Below are positions 1 through 4,528 of a stretch of 5,726 nucleotides of DNA, one piece after another. Source of the stretch: a bacterium (GTDB lineage: Bacteria; Ratteibacteria; UBA8468; B48-G9; JAFGKM01). Every line of letters begins with the position of its first letter. Positions within the stretch are counted from its first letter, which is position 1. The position numbers and the translations under genes were made by a program. The stretch lies in assembly GCA_035371905.1 (NCBI GenBank), contig DAORXQ010000075.1, positions 2,504-8,229 on the forward strand, read 5' to 3'. The notes under the pieces were generated by a model. The model made no database searches. It saw nothing but the letters and a program-made list of their open reading frames with translations, and was not told where the DNA came from.

Positions 1-146
1 GCTTCATCAGTAAATCCCAATGCTCTGTATGCTTCTAACCTAATATCTTCATCTTTATCTCTCTTTGCTTCCTCCGGGAATAAAGAAATACAAGCAAGTT
101 TTTCATCATAAGATAAGTCATTATAATTTATTTTGTTTTTTTCCAT
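1..146 (-). CDS. Partial hypothetical protein, possible start of a helical-repeat protein
   Basis: The first 48 codons of a gene that runs off the left edge, starting at ATG 146-144. The visible protein begins MEKNKINYNDLSYDEKLA and continues into an EDIRLEAYRALGFTDEA stretch. That stretch resembles the short helical repeats (…DIRLEAYRALGFT-EAL…) found in tandem in phage and low-GC bacterial hypothetical proteins. This resemblance is from memory, and only one repeat unit is visible here. The gene follows the 99-aa gene after a 56-base A/T gap and is the last member of the minus-strand operon in view. Its start is preceded by AAAAACTATG and has no Shine-Dalgarno sequence. Function unknown. Confidence 0.8.
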   Translation of the reverse strand, partial: MEKNKINYNDLSYDEKLACISLFPEEAKRDKDEDIRLEAYRALGFTDE

Positions 147-175
147 AGTTTTTATTTATTATTTTTTAATTATTA

Positions 176-190
176 TTTTGCCGACATTTA
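176..190 (-). promoter_or_regulatory. GTCGGCAAA leader element, copy 1
   Basis: The minus strand reads ATGTCGGCAAAAT in the gap upstream of the left-edge gene, about 35 bases before its ATG. The same GTCGGCAAA occurs at 3638-3648, about 30 bases before the RecB-like nuclease start. G/C-rich hexamers are rare in these gaps, so two copies in matching positions may be a shared control site. The role is unknown. Confidence 0.3.
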
Positions 191-202
191 TCTTATTTTT
201 AA

Positions 203-502
203 TTATCCAAATATTCCCTTTTTTGCTAAATCTTCTATCTCATCTTCTTTACTATTTTCTTCTTTTTTAGGAATATAAACTATATACTCTTTCATTGGCT
301 TTTCTGGTAAAAGATAAACTTTCTCTATTTGCTGGCACTTATCTTTAATAAATTTAGGTGAAAATACTTTTCTTTTTCCTTGCGTTTCTATTTCTATTAA
401 ACTTCCTAATCTTATAGCGTCTTTTATTCTCCTATCATAAATTCCAACTGCGTAATAATCACTTGTCTCATATAGTGGTTTTGTAATTTTTATCTTAATC
501 AT
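203..502 (-). CDS. Hypothetical protein, 99 aa
   Basis: Not recognised. The N-terminal 70 residues look like a small alternating beta/alpha domain (MIKIKITKPLYE…, then YAVGIYDRRIKDAIRLGSL and a KRKVF strand). The tail is charged (KKEENSKEDEIEDLAKK). There are no membrane segments, cysteine pairs or catalytic signatures. The ATG at 502 lies 6 bases after the stop of the preceding 113-aa gene, in TAA-AAACTA-ATG, so the two are surely co-transcribed and possibly translationally coupled. It lies downstream of the 1066-1093 promoter with the small HTH gene. The position suggests an accessory early phage protein, but nothing in the sequence gives a function. Confidence 0.8.
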   Translation of the reverse strand: MIKIKITKPLYETSDYYAVGIYDRRIKDAIRLGSLIEIETQGKRKVFSPKFIKDKCQQIEKVYLLPEKPMKEYIVYIPKKEENSKEDEIEDLAKKGIFG

Positions 503-508
503 TAGTTT

Positions 509-850
509 TTATATTGATAATAAATTATTAATATCATCTTTATCTAATAAAATATTGCCTGTATTTATTTTTTTTAATCTTTCAACCCCTTCAAAAATAC
601 TCTTTAAAAGCCCTTTATCTTCATTTTCACTATCTCTTTTCCTTATAATAGTAGGTATATCTAACTTATTAGGTAAATATCCGGTTATATTTTTAAATCT
701 CTCATAATCAAAATCATAAATTAAAGGTATTTTATCTTTGTTTTTTTCAACTTCTTTATCCTCCTCTTCTGTTATTATCTCATCTTCATAAAGGCAATTT
801 CTTTCTAAATTTTCTCTTATTTTTATTAAATAGTTTATTAAGTTTGTCAT
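509..850 (-). CDS. Hypothetical acidic protein, 113 aa
   Basis: Not recognised. A short amphipathic N-terminus (MTNLINYLIKIRENLERN) is followed by a strongly acidic linker (EDEIITEEEDKEVEK, about residues 22-36). A mixed region then contains IPLIYDFDYERFKN and GYLPNKLDIPTIIRKR, and a helical C-terminus ends in LLDKDDINNLLSI. No cysteine clusters, membrane helices or enzyme motifs are visible. The ATG at 850 lies 13 bases downstream of the stop of the 54-aa HTH gene. The leader is AAACTAAATAAATAAAAAAT before ATG, a version of the operon's recurring leader motif that here also contains the upstream stop codon. It shares a transcript with the genes on either side. Confidence 0.8.
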   Translation of the reverse strand: MTNLINYLIKIRENLERNCLYEDEIITEEEDKEVEKNKDKIPLIYDFDYERFKNITGYLPNKLDIPTIIRKRDSENEDKGLLKSIFEGVERLKKINTGNILLDKDDINNLLSI

Positions 851-863
851 ATTTTTTATTTAT

Positions 864-1028
864 TTAGTTTTTTAATTTATTATTTTCCTTTATAATTTTA
901 TAAACCCAAGTGTGTGAATATCCAAGTAATTTTCCTATCTCTCTTGTAGTAAATCCCTTTTTATATAAAATAATTGCTTCTTTTTTTTTAAAATCTCTTT
1001 GTTTTTTCTTTGTTCTTTTTAGTTTCAT
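864..1028 (-). CDS. Small helix-turn-helix DNA-binding protein, 54 aa
   Basis: I translated this short gene by hand: ATG at 1028-1026, TAA at 866-864. The protein starts with a lysine-rich arm (MKLKRTKKKQRDFKKKE). A compact helix-turn-helix follows, IILYKKGFTTREIGKLLGYS and then HTWVYKIIKE, with the pattern of resolvase/sigma-70 region 4-type HTHs: a turn GFT, TxxEIxxLLGxS, then the recognition helix. At this length it is essentially a bare DNA-binding domain and is probably a transcription regulator. It is the first gene behind the consensus promoter at 1066-1093 and so probably an early product. It could act on the two matching promoters of this window, though that is inference. No Shine-Dalgarno; the start is preceded by ATTATAAACTAAA plus an A-rich spacer. 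Confidence 0.8.
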   Translation of the reverse strand: MKLKRTKKKQRDFKKKEAIILYKKGFTTREIGKLLGYSHTWVYKIIKENNKLKN

Positions 1029-1039
1029 ATTATTTATTT

Positions 1040-1052
1040 TTTAGTTTATAAT
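1040..1052 (-). promoter_or_regulatory. Recurrent leader motif ATTATAAACTAAA (54-aa HTH gene)
   Basis: The minus strand reads ATTATAAACTAAA, followed by 11 A/T bases and the ATG at 1028. The identical 13-mer occurs at 2143-2155 and 2627-2639 at nearly the same distance from a start. It may be a translation-initiation signal replacing the Shine-Dalgarno sequence, or a phage-specific promoter. Confidence 0.5.
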
Positions 1053-1065
1053 TTGTTATTATTTA

Positions 1066-1093
1066 ATTATATATCCTGTAAATATTTTGTCAA
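1066..1093 (-). promoter_or_regulatory. Consensus sigma-70 promoter for the left operon
   Basis: On the minus strand a perfect TTGACA (1093-1088) and a perfect TATAAT (1071-1066) are separated by 16 bases. The -35 overlaps the TGA stop of the upstream zinc-ribbon gene. The expected start of transcription is near 1058-1060, giving a leader of about 30 bases before the HTH gene. From TTGACA through ATATAATT, 24 of 29 positions match the promoter at 3676-3703, including a TTTACA in the spacer. Confidence 0.85.
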
Positions 1094-1410
1094 TAGCCAT
1101 AACAATTTCCACAATACATTCCTTTCGGAACTACATTTCCACATATAGGACAAATAGTATCTCCTTTATTTCTCCAAATTCCATTTTTATCTTTCCATTG
1201 TCCATTTTTCCTTCTTATATTTTCTTCAATCTCTTTAATATTAAATATTCCAGAAATATCAGATGTGTTTATTAAATTTCCATCTATATTTATAAATCTT
1301 CTTTTCTCAATTAAATTTATAATTTTATCAGCCCTTTCTTTATCTATATATAAATAAACTCCACTTTTTAAAATAATAACTTTTTGTTCTTTTACTATTT
1401 CTTTTGTCAT
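1090..1410 (-). CDS. Zinc-ribbon protein, 106 aa, unknown function
   Basis: The C-terminus holds a clear four-cysteine zinc knuckle: CPIC at residues 87-90 and CGNC at 100-103, with nine residues between the pairs, ending GNCYGY. The N-terminal 60 residues (VIILKSGVYLYIDKERADK and on to about 62) look like a small alpha/beta domain seen in phage hypothetical proteins; I cannot name it. The linker RRKNGQWKDKNGIWRNKGD is basic and aromatic, which would suit nucleic-acid contact. ATGA overlaps the stop of the replication initiator by 4 bases, indicating translational coupling. A helicase loader (lambda P role) or other replication partner is a reasonable guess from this position, but nothing in the sequence proves it. 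Its TGA stop lies within the -35 of the next promoter. Confidence 0.8.
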   Translation of the reverse strand: MTKEIVKEQKVIILKSGVYLYIDKERADKIINLIEKRRFINIDGNLINTSDISGIFNIKEIEENIRRKNGQWKDKNGIWRNKGDTICPICGNVVPKGMYCGNCYGY

Positions 1411-2132
1411 ATTTTTATAATTTTATTTTCATCTACTTTATTTTTCTCTTTTTGTAAAAATGCTATTAAATCTCCAAGTTTATTTTCTAAACTTATAGGG
1501 GTTGTTATTATGGGAGCATATTTCATTTTGTTTGTCTTTGCTAATATTTTAATAATAAATTCTATTTTTTTCCTTCCGTGTGTTTTTATTAATCTTTCTA
1601 ATGCGTCAGATTGATTTTTCCTGCTAAATAATATTTTATAATTAGGATTTACATCTTTAAATAAATATATTAACTCTTTTCTATCTTTATCTGAAAAGTT
1701 ATTTTCTTTTTCTTTATTTTCTTTTTCTTTAATAATATCTATACTTTGTATATCTTTACTTTGTATATCTTTATTGTCACCGGAACGATGTTCCTGTGAG
1801 TCACCGGAACGATGTTCCTGTGAGTCAGAGGAACGATGTTCCTGTGATGAATTAAAAGATGCTTCTGTTAAAGAGTATTTTGCTATCTTCCAACTCTTTC
1901 CTTCATATTTTACAATTCCTTTCTTTTTTAATCTTTCTAATATATTTCTAACCGCCCTTTCTGTAATCCCTAATTTTTTAGCAAGCCATTTTTGTCTTGG
2001 GAATATAGGTCTTTCTAATGCTCCTAATCTTCCCATAATTGCTATTAAAACCTTCTCATACATATCTAAATCCATTCTTTCTAATAAACTATCAGGAATA
2101 GACCAACCCCAATTTTCTTTATTTAAGTCCAT
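1407..2132 (-). CDS. Winged-helix replication initiator (phage O / replisome-organizer type)
   Basis: Likely the phage protein that binds the origin and recruits the replisome. Residues 22-88 form a winged helix (YEKVLIAIMGRLGALE, then WLAKKLGITERAVRNILERL and a KKGIVKYEG wing), the arrangement of phage replication-protein N-termini. Residues 96-119 are three octapeptide repeats SQEHRS(S/G)D, followed by KDIQS twice and a KEKEN repeat, which form a flexible linker. The C-terminal domain (about 148-230) contains YAPIITTPISLENKLGDLIAF, a pattern I know from phage replication proteins. The linker's DNA is a tandem-repeat array (see 1698-1848) that looks like an origin inside the gene, as in lambda O. 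The Arg codon CGT is used here mainly in the repeats. The start at 2132 follows ATTATAAACTAAA and a long structured leader. Confidence 0.88.
   Translation of the reverse strand: MDLNKENWGWSIPDSLLERMDLDMYEKVLIAIMGRLGALERPIFPRQKWLAKKLGITERAVRNILERLKKKGIVKYEGKSWKIAKYSLTEASFNSSQEHRSSDSQEHRSGDSQEHRSGDNKDIQSKDIQSIDIIKEKENKEKENNFSDKDRKELIYLFKDVNPNYKILFSRKNQSDALERLIKTHGRKKIEFIIKILAKTNKMKYAPIITTPISLENKLGDLIAFLQKEKNKVDENKIIKI
1698..1742. other. AT-rich purine/pyrimidine tract, candidate DNA-unwinding element
   Basis: The plus strand is almost all T with scattered C, the minus strand all A with G. It contains a 15-base near-duplicate (1698-1712 and 1713-1727, one base different) and then AATAATATCTAT. 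It sits directly beside the origin repeats, on the same side relative to the gene as the AT tract of the lambda origin. In the protein it encodes a KEKENKEKENN linker. Confidence 0.5.
1743..1772. repeat. Two 15-bp tandem repeats beside the iterons
   Basis: ACTTTGTATATCTTT occurs twice in perfect tandem (1743-1757, 1758-1772), with a degenerate third unit in the adjoining AATATCTAT. It encodes KDIQS twice. It lies between the 24-bp iterons and the AT tract. Confidence 0.75.
1777..1848. repeat. Three 24-bp palindromic iterons, candidate replication origin
   Basis: Three contiguous 24-bp units at 1777-1800, 1801-1824 and 1825-1848. The first two are identical and the third differs at the two adjacent positions 4-5 and at the last base. 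Each contains the palindrome GGAACGATGTTCC flanked by TCAC…GTGA, so nearly the whole unit is a dyad, with the third copy losing one outer base pair. The block is about half G+C inside a gene that is otherwise about a quarter. Twenty-four bases equals eight codons, so the reading frame is kept (SQEHRSxD). Tandem dyad repeats inside an initiator gene next to an AT tract match the lambda-type origin. Confidence 0.8.
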
Positions 2133-2142
2133 AATATTATTA

Positions 2143-2155
2143 TTTAGTTTATAAT
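2143..2155 (-). promoter_or_regulatory. Recurrent leader motif ATTATAAACTAAA (replication initiator)
   Basis: Identical to the sites at 1040-1052 and 2627-2639, with 10 bases to the ATG at 2132. Its first bases lie inside the closing stem of the structured leader (2152-2161), so folding of that stem could hide it. Confidence 0.5.
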
Positions 2156-2283
2156 CTATTTTTTTACCACCCTTTTATTTGCCTTTTTAAGAGGTTATAA
2201 TCATCAGACAGGAAAATATACCTTAATCTGTTTTAAACCTCTATAAAATTAAATTAGGCGGTAAATAGATTAAATTAAAAGGG
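2152..2283 (-). ncRNA. Structured leader RNA upstream of the replication initiator
   Basis: This lies in the longest non-coding gap in the window (2133-2294). The minus-strand transcript can form three nested helices. The outer one pairs 2263-2272 with 2152-2161 (UAAUCUAUUU/AAAUAGAUUA, 10 bp) and continues, after four unpaired bases, as 2257-2262 with 2166-2171 (ACCGCC/GGUGGU, one G-U). The middle one is AGAGGUU/AACCUCU (2236-2242 with 2190-2196). The inner one is CAGA..AGG/CCU.UCUG (2221-2230 with 2205-2212) around an 8-base loop. The G-U pair becomes A-C on the opposite strand, favouring function in the minus-strand RNA. CCCUUUU (2277-2283) could pair with AAAAGGG (2170-2176) as an alternative or pseudoknot. 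It may be a regulatory leader or a DNA structure used in replication. No known riboswitch class was recognised. Confidence 0.5.
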
Positions 2284-2294
2284 GACAAACAACT

Positions 2295-2618
2295 TTAATC
2301 ATTAAATAAAGTGTCATTTTGATTTTCTTCTTCAATAATCCTTTTTAAATCTCTTATCTCGTCTAAAATAGTTTTTAAATAATATAACTCTTCAGTTTCC
2401 TTTTTTTTATAGACAATGTCATAATAAATATTGTTTTTTCCTTCGTATTTGCTATTCTCATCATATTCTATTTCAACCTCTTCTCCTTCTTTATACGGAC
2501 ATTCACCCCATCCGGAATATCCAATATTATCACTTATTAAAACAAATTTATCTTTTTCTCCTAACTTTGTTTTAACTTTATTTTTAAATATTTTCTCTAT
2601 TTTAATTTTTGTTTTCAT
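2295..2618 (-). CDS. Probable OB-fold single-stranded-DNA-binding protein, 107 aa
   Basis: Residues 1-70 alternate strands and turns in a way typical of small OB folds: IKIEKIFKNKVKTKLGEKD, then FVLISDNIGYSGWGE, then GEEVEIEYDENSKYEGKN and YYDIVY. The run 'conductor strand, then exposed aromatic GYSGW, then KEGEEVEIEY' resembles phage ssDNA-binding proteins, but no single residue is diagnostic. Residues 74-98 form a helix, and the protein ends in a short acidic tail (EEENQNDTLFND) that loosely recalls the acidic tip of SSBs. A gene between a recombination-type nuclease and the replication initiator fits an ssDNA-binding role. The start follows ATTATAAACTAAA with 8 bases to the ATG; no Shine-Dalgarno. 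Confidence 0.8.
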   Translation of the reverse strand: MKTKIKIEKIFKNKVKTKLGEKDKFVLISDNIGYSGWGECPYKEGEEVEIEYDENSKYEGKNNIYYDIVYKKKETEELYYLKTILDEIRDLKRIIEEENQNDTLFND

Positions 2619-2626
2619 ATTTTTTG

Positions 2627-2639
2627 TTTAGTTTATAAT
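2627..2639 (-). promoter_or_regulatory. Recurrent leader motif ATTATAAACTAAA (OB-fold protein)
   Basis: Third identical copy of the 13-mer, 8 bases before the ATG at 2618. It begins one base after the stop codon of the 61-aa gene (2642-2640), so the whole gap is essentially this motif plus a spacer. Confidence 0.5.
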
Positions 2640-2825
2640 TTATTTAGTAATCTCTTTTTTTTTATTTTTAATCAAAACAATCTTTTTTCCATTTTCCCTC
2701 CAAGTTTCAATAGAAAAGTCATTATGATTAAAAATTCTATCATTGCTTTTAAATGGAGCAAATATTTCATAATCCTGCCTATAATAAATATCATCTGTAT
2801 TATCAAATTTTATTTCGTCTGTCAT
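2640..2825 (-). CDS. Hypothetical protein, 61 aa
   Basis: Not recognised. The protein is small, polar and aromatic-rich: acidic at the N-terminus (MTDEIKFDNTDDIYYRQDYE) and basic at the C-terminus (GKKIVLIKNKKKEITK), with a central IETWRENGKK. It has no cysteines, membrane segment or HTH. Its start at 2825 lies 9 bases after the stop of the RecB-like nuclease. The leader AAATTAAAAACTAATAAATA is a relative of the operon motif and overlaps the end of the upstream coding region. Its place between the nuclease and the OB-fold protein suggests a role in the replication/recombination module, perhaps as a partner of one of them, but this is position-based only. Confidence 0.7.
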   Translation of the reverse strand: MTDEIKFDNTDDIYYRQDYEIFAPFKSNDRIFNHNDFSIETWRENGKKIVLIKNKKKEITK

Positions 2826-2834
2826 AATATTTTA

Positions 2835-3611
2835 TTATTTATTAGTTTTTAATTTATTTATTTCCTCTCCTTTTCTTTTCATTTTCCATTTATATACTTC
2901 TAAACATCCAAGAAATGCCTTAAAACAATCTTTTAATTCTTTATCATTTACTTTTTTTGTTTCAAGTTCTCCATCTTTTCCAATTCTAATGATATAAACA
3001 TTTTTATAATCCTGTTTTGTTTCTTCTTCTCTTGCTTTTAGATATGCTGAAACTTGTAATAAATACTCATCCCAAATTCCATTAGAGGTTTTAAAATCAA
3101 TTATTGACAACTCACCATTAACAATTGCTTCTGCATCTAATGTCCCCGCATATTTATATTTTAAAGAAAGTATTTTCTTTTCACTATCAATCCACTCAAC
3201 TTTATTTTCACTTTCCCATTTTAAAAATGCTTTTACTGAATTTATAATCTTCTCATTTACAGGTAATTTTGGTAATTCTGTGTTATTAATCTTTGCTTTA
3301 ATATATTTTTCAATCCAACTATGAACATATTCTCCTATCATCGCCGCTTGGTCTGTTTTTTCTTTATGAATATCTTTTGATGATTGAAGTATATTATTTA
3401 TCTCAATCTCATCATAAGATTTTCCTGCTTTCCATATATTCTTTAAATTTTGTATACACTGATTAACTGCCCAAAATATTAATCCTTTCTTTTCAATTAT
3501 ACCAACTATATTTGTTGTCCCATATATAATTTCATTTTCCATATAGTAAATGTGCTTTATAGGGTCAAAATTTAATTTTACTTTTCCGTTATATAATAAG
3601 TATGTTTCCAT
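2835..3611 (-). CDS. PD-(D/E)XK nuclease of the RecB/Cas4-like exonuclease group, 258 aa
   Basis: Metal-dependent nuclease, probably a DNA exonuclease used in phage recombination or replication. The motifs appear in the family order: GEYVHSWIEKY with His97 (helix motif I), SEKK with Glu144, GTLDA with Asp159, IIDFKTS with Asp172 and Lys174 (the D-x-K core) and QVSAYL with Gln186 and Tyr190. The spacing fits PDDEXK_1/exonuclease VIII-like phage proteins, which often lack helicase domains as here. Residues 1-90 are an accessory N-terminal region. No four-cysteine Fe-S cluster as in Cas4 or AddB is visible. It is the first gene after the promoter at 3676-3703. No RecT-type annealase follows in the visible operon; the OB-fold protein two genes on may supply ssDNA binding. 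Cas4 is unlikely because no other CRISPR gene or array is present. Confidence 0.9.
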   Translation of the reverse strand: METYLLYNGKVKLNFDPIKHIYYMENEIIYGTTNIVGIIEKKGLIFWAVNQCIQNLKNIWKAGKSYDEIEINNILQSSKDIHKEKTDQAAMIGEYVHSWIEKYIKAKINNTELPKLPVNEKIINSVKAFLKWESENKVEWIDSEKKILSLKYKYAGTLDAEAIVNGELSIIDFKTSNGIWDEYLLQVSAYLKAREEETKQDYKNVYIIRIGKDGELETKKVNDKELKDCFKAFLGCLEVYKWKMKRKGEEINKLKTNK

Positions 3612-3622
3612 TTTTTTATTTG

Positions 3623-3635
3623 TTTAATTTATAAT
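3623..3635 (-). promoter_or_regulatory. Leader motif variant ATTATAAATTAAA (RecB-like nuclease)
   Basis: One base different from the 13-mer found at three other starts, with 11 bases to the ATG at 3611. Confidence 0.45.
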
Positions 3636-3637
3636 TT

Positions 3638-3648
3638 ATTTGCCGACC
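3638..3648 (-). promoter_or_regulatory. GTCGGCAAA leader element, copy 2
   Basis: The minus strand reads AGGTCGGCAAAT between the transcript-start hairpin and the leader motif of the RecB-like gene. It shares GTCGGCAAA with 176-190. A weaker relative (AGGTCGAT) lies near 4762-4769 in the gap before the holin-like gene. Confidence 0.3.
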
Positions 3649-3652
3649 TTTC

Positions 3653-3669
3653 AGAAGTTATTCACTTCT
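3653..3669 (-). promoter_or_regulatory. Dyad/hairpin at the transcript start (candidate operator or 5' stabilising stem)
   Basis: AGAAGT-GAATA-ACTTCT on the minus strand: a perfect 6-bp stem, extendable by U-G and U-A pairs, with a 5-base loop. It begins about 6 bases after the TATAAT at 3681-3676, so it sits at the very 5' end of the transcript. It could be a repressor operator overlapping the start site or a stem protecting the mRNA end. Confidence 0.5.
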
Positions 3670-3675
3670 AATTCA

Positions 3676-3703
3676 ATTATATTTTTTGTAAACTATTTGT
3701 CAA
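3676..3703 (-). promoter_or_regulatory. Consensus sigma-70 promoter for the replication operon
   Basis: On the minus strand a perfect TTGACA (3703-3698), a 16-base spacer and a perfect TATAAT (3681-3676), just past the stop of the DUF559-like nuclease. It closely matches the promoter at 1066-1093, including a TTTACA 11 bases beyond the TTGACA. It should drive the RecB-like nuclease through the zinc-ribbon gene. Confidence 0.88.
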
Positions 3704-3709
3704 GTAAAG

Positions 3710-4009
3710 TTATGCACAGGTCAATAATTTCTTTAAATCTTCAATTGCCTGCGTATATAATAAATCAGGAGGATATCTTAACACTCTCCACCCCATAATA
3801 GTAGCAGTGTTATATTTTTCTAAATCATTTAAAAATCCTTTGCCTCTATTATGCCTTCCGTTAATCCAAACACCACCTTCTTGTTCAATAGCAATTTTTT
3901 GCTCTACAAAAGCATAATCAAAACGCCATCTTCTATTATGACAAAATTTATATTCCTTTATAGGAATAGGCATTTTATTTTTTTTAATTAGTTCTATAAA
4001 TAAATCCAT
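3710..4009 (-). CDS. DUF559-like small PD-(D/E)XK endonuclease, 99 aa
   Basis: A compact phage nuclease of the Vsr/DUF559-like type. The signature runs RRWRFDYAF (Asp31), then IAIEQEGGVW (Glu42, Glu44), then GRHNRGKGF (His53), NDLEKYN (Lys65) and GWRVLRYPP at 73-81. In this family Asp31 and the E-x-E(G)G strand are the predicted metal-binding centre, and GWRVLR is the last core strand. Phages carry such genes near replication or packaging genes, where a junction- or nick-processing role has been suggested. The substrate cannot be read from sequence. It lies alone between a strong terminator and the next promoter. The only promoter-like bases ahead of it are A/T-rich TATAAT strings with no -35, so its expression may depend on readthrough. 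Confidence 0.85.
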   Translation of the reverse strand: MDLFIELIKKNKMPIPIKEYKFCHNRRWRFDYAFVEQKIAIEQEGGVWINGRHNRGKGFLNDLEKYNTATIMGWRVLRYPPDLLYTQAIEDLKKLLTCA

Positions 4010-4025
4010 ATTATTATATTATAAT

Positions 4026-4071
4026 AAAAAAACAACGGAACTTAAACCTATTCGGTTATAACTCCGCTGTT
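4026..4071 (-). terminator. Strong intrinsic terminator ending the late/lysis operon
   Basis: In the minus-strand RNA, 4071-4054 pairs with 4048-4031 around the loop GAAUA, giving 16 of 18 pairs with two adjacent mismatches (U-U, A-A). A run of seven U follows (4032-4026). Three pairs are G-U on this strand and would be A-C on the other, favouring minus-strand action, although a T-rich run on the other side (TTCTTTTTAG) could allow weak bidirectional function. Confidence 0.88.
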
Positions 4072-4087
4072 CTTTTTAGTTCAAAAT

Positions 4088-4112
4088 AGTCCAATTTAGT
4101 CCAATTTAGTCC
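4088..4112. repeat. 10-bp tandem repeats at the 3' end of the lysozyme-like gene
   Basis: AGTCCAATTT twice (4088-4097, 4098-4107) plus AGTCC. On the minus strand GGACTAAATT is followed by the degenerate units GGACTATTTT and GAACTAAAAA. The array spans the stop codon of the lysozyme-like gene (4098-4096) and runs to the terminator stem; it looks like slippage duplication. Confidence 0.6.
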
Positions 4113-4527
4113 CTAATCCTCTTCTAATACTTGTCCTCCAATTATATATTGCTTTTCTATCATTCTCTATCATTTTATAAGCCAATTCTTTTTGAAAATC
4201 ACAATCATAAATTAAATTCTTCCATTCTTCTCCTTCTATGCTGTTATAGGTTTCAGGATAAAATTTCTTTAAATTTCTCATAAATGTTTCTTCTTGAAAC
4301 TGCAAGCAAGAATAAGAATATTTATTATTTTTATCTAATCTAACAAAACCTACTGGACAATTCCTACATTCATATTTCTCTAACTCATTTATCCAATTAA
4401 CTATTCTCTCGTTTTTATATTCTCTTTCGTCTTTATATAAATCTACTTCGTTATATTTTTCCTCTCTATTTAAAACTATAAAAATTCCTATCAATATAAG
4501 AAGTAGTAAAATCAATTTTTTAGGCAT
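4096..4527 (-). CDS. Membrane-anchored lysozyme-like protein (putative endolysin)
   Basis: Putative cell-wall hydrolase of the lysis cassette. With the start chosen here, MPKK is followed by one hydrophobic segment (LILLLLILIGIFIVL) that may act as a signal anchor or SAR sequence. The outer domain contains NELEKYECRNCP, NKYSYSCLQFQEETF, WKNLIYDCDFQKELAYKMI and NWRTSIRRGLG. This pattern (Glu near a Cys pair, then SYxCLQFQ, then a YDCxFQ helix and a W…RGLG end) resembles lysozyme/transglycosylase-like proteins of low-GC phages and Patescibacteria. The Glu just before the first Cys is my candidate catalytic residue. Five cysteines suggest disulphides outside the membrane. An upstream ATG at 4548 would add seven residues and overlap the holin-like gene by 20 bases. 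I prefer 4527: it gives a gap of one base, shares TTTAAAATG with the holin-like start and gives a cleaner signal anchor. Confidence 0.75.
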   Translation of the reverse strand: MPKKLILLLLILIGIFIVLNREEKYNEVDLYKDEREYKNERIVNWINELEKYECRNCPVGFVRLDKNNKYSYSCLQFQEETFMRNLKKFYPETYNSIEGEEWKNLIYDCDFQKELAYKMIENDRKAIYNWRTSIRRGLGTKLD

Positions 4528-4528
4528 T

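Noticed and set aside
1777..1848. Possible CRISPR array
   Set aside because: The three repeats are directly adjacent with no spacers and lie inside a coding frame; the nearby RecB-like nuclease lacks the Cas4 cysteines and no cas gene is present.
1774..2154. Plus-strand open frame of 126 codons opposite the initiator gene
   Set aside because: It is antisense to a well-supported gene; its repeats (SPERCSCE) are the reverse reading of the origin iterons, and it has no leader motif.
4010..4030. TATAAT-like strings just upstream of the DUF559-like gene as a promoter
   Set aside because: They lie too close to the ATG and no -35 sits at a proper distance; such strings are expected in A/T-only gaps.
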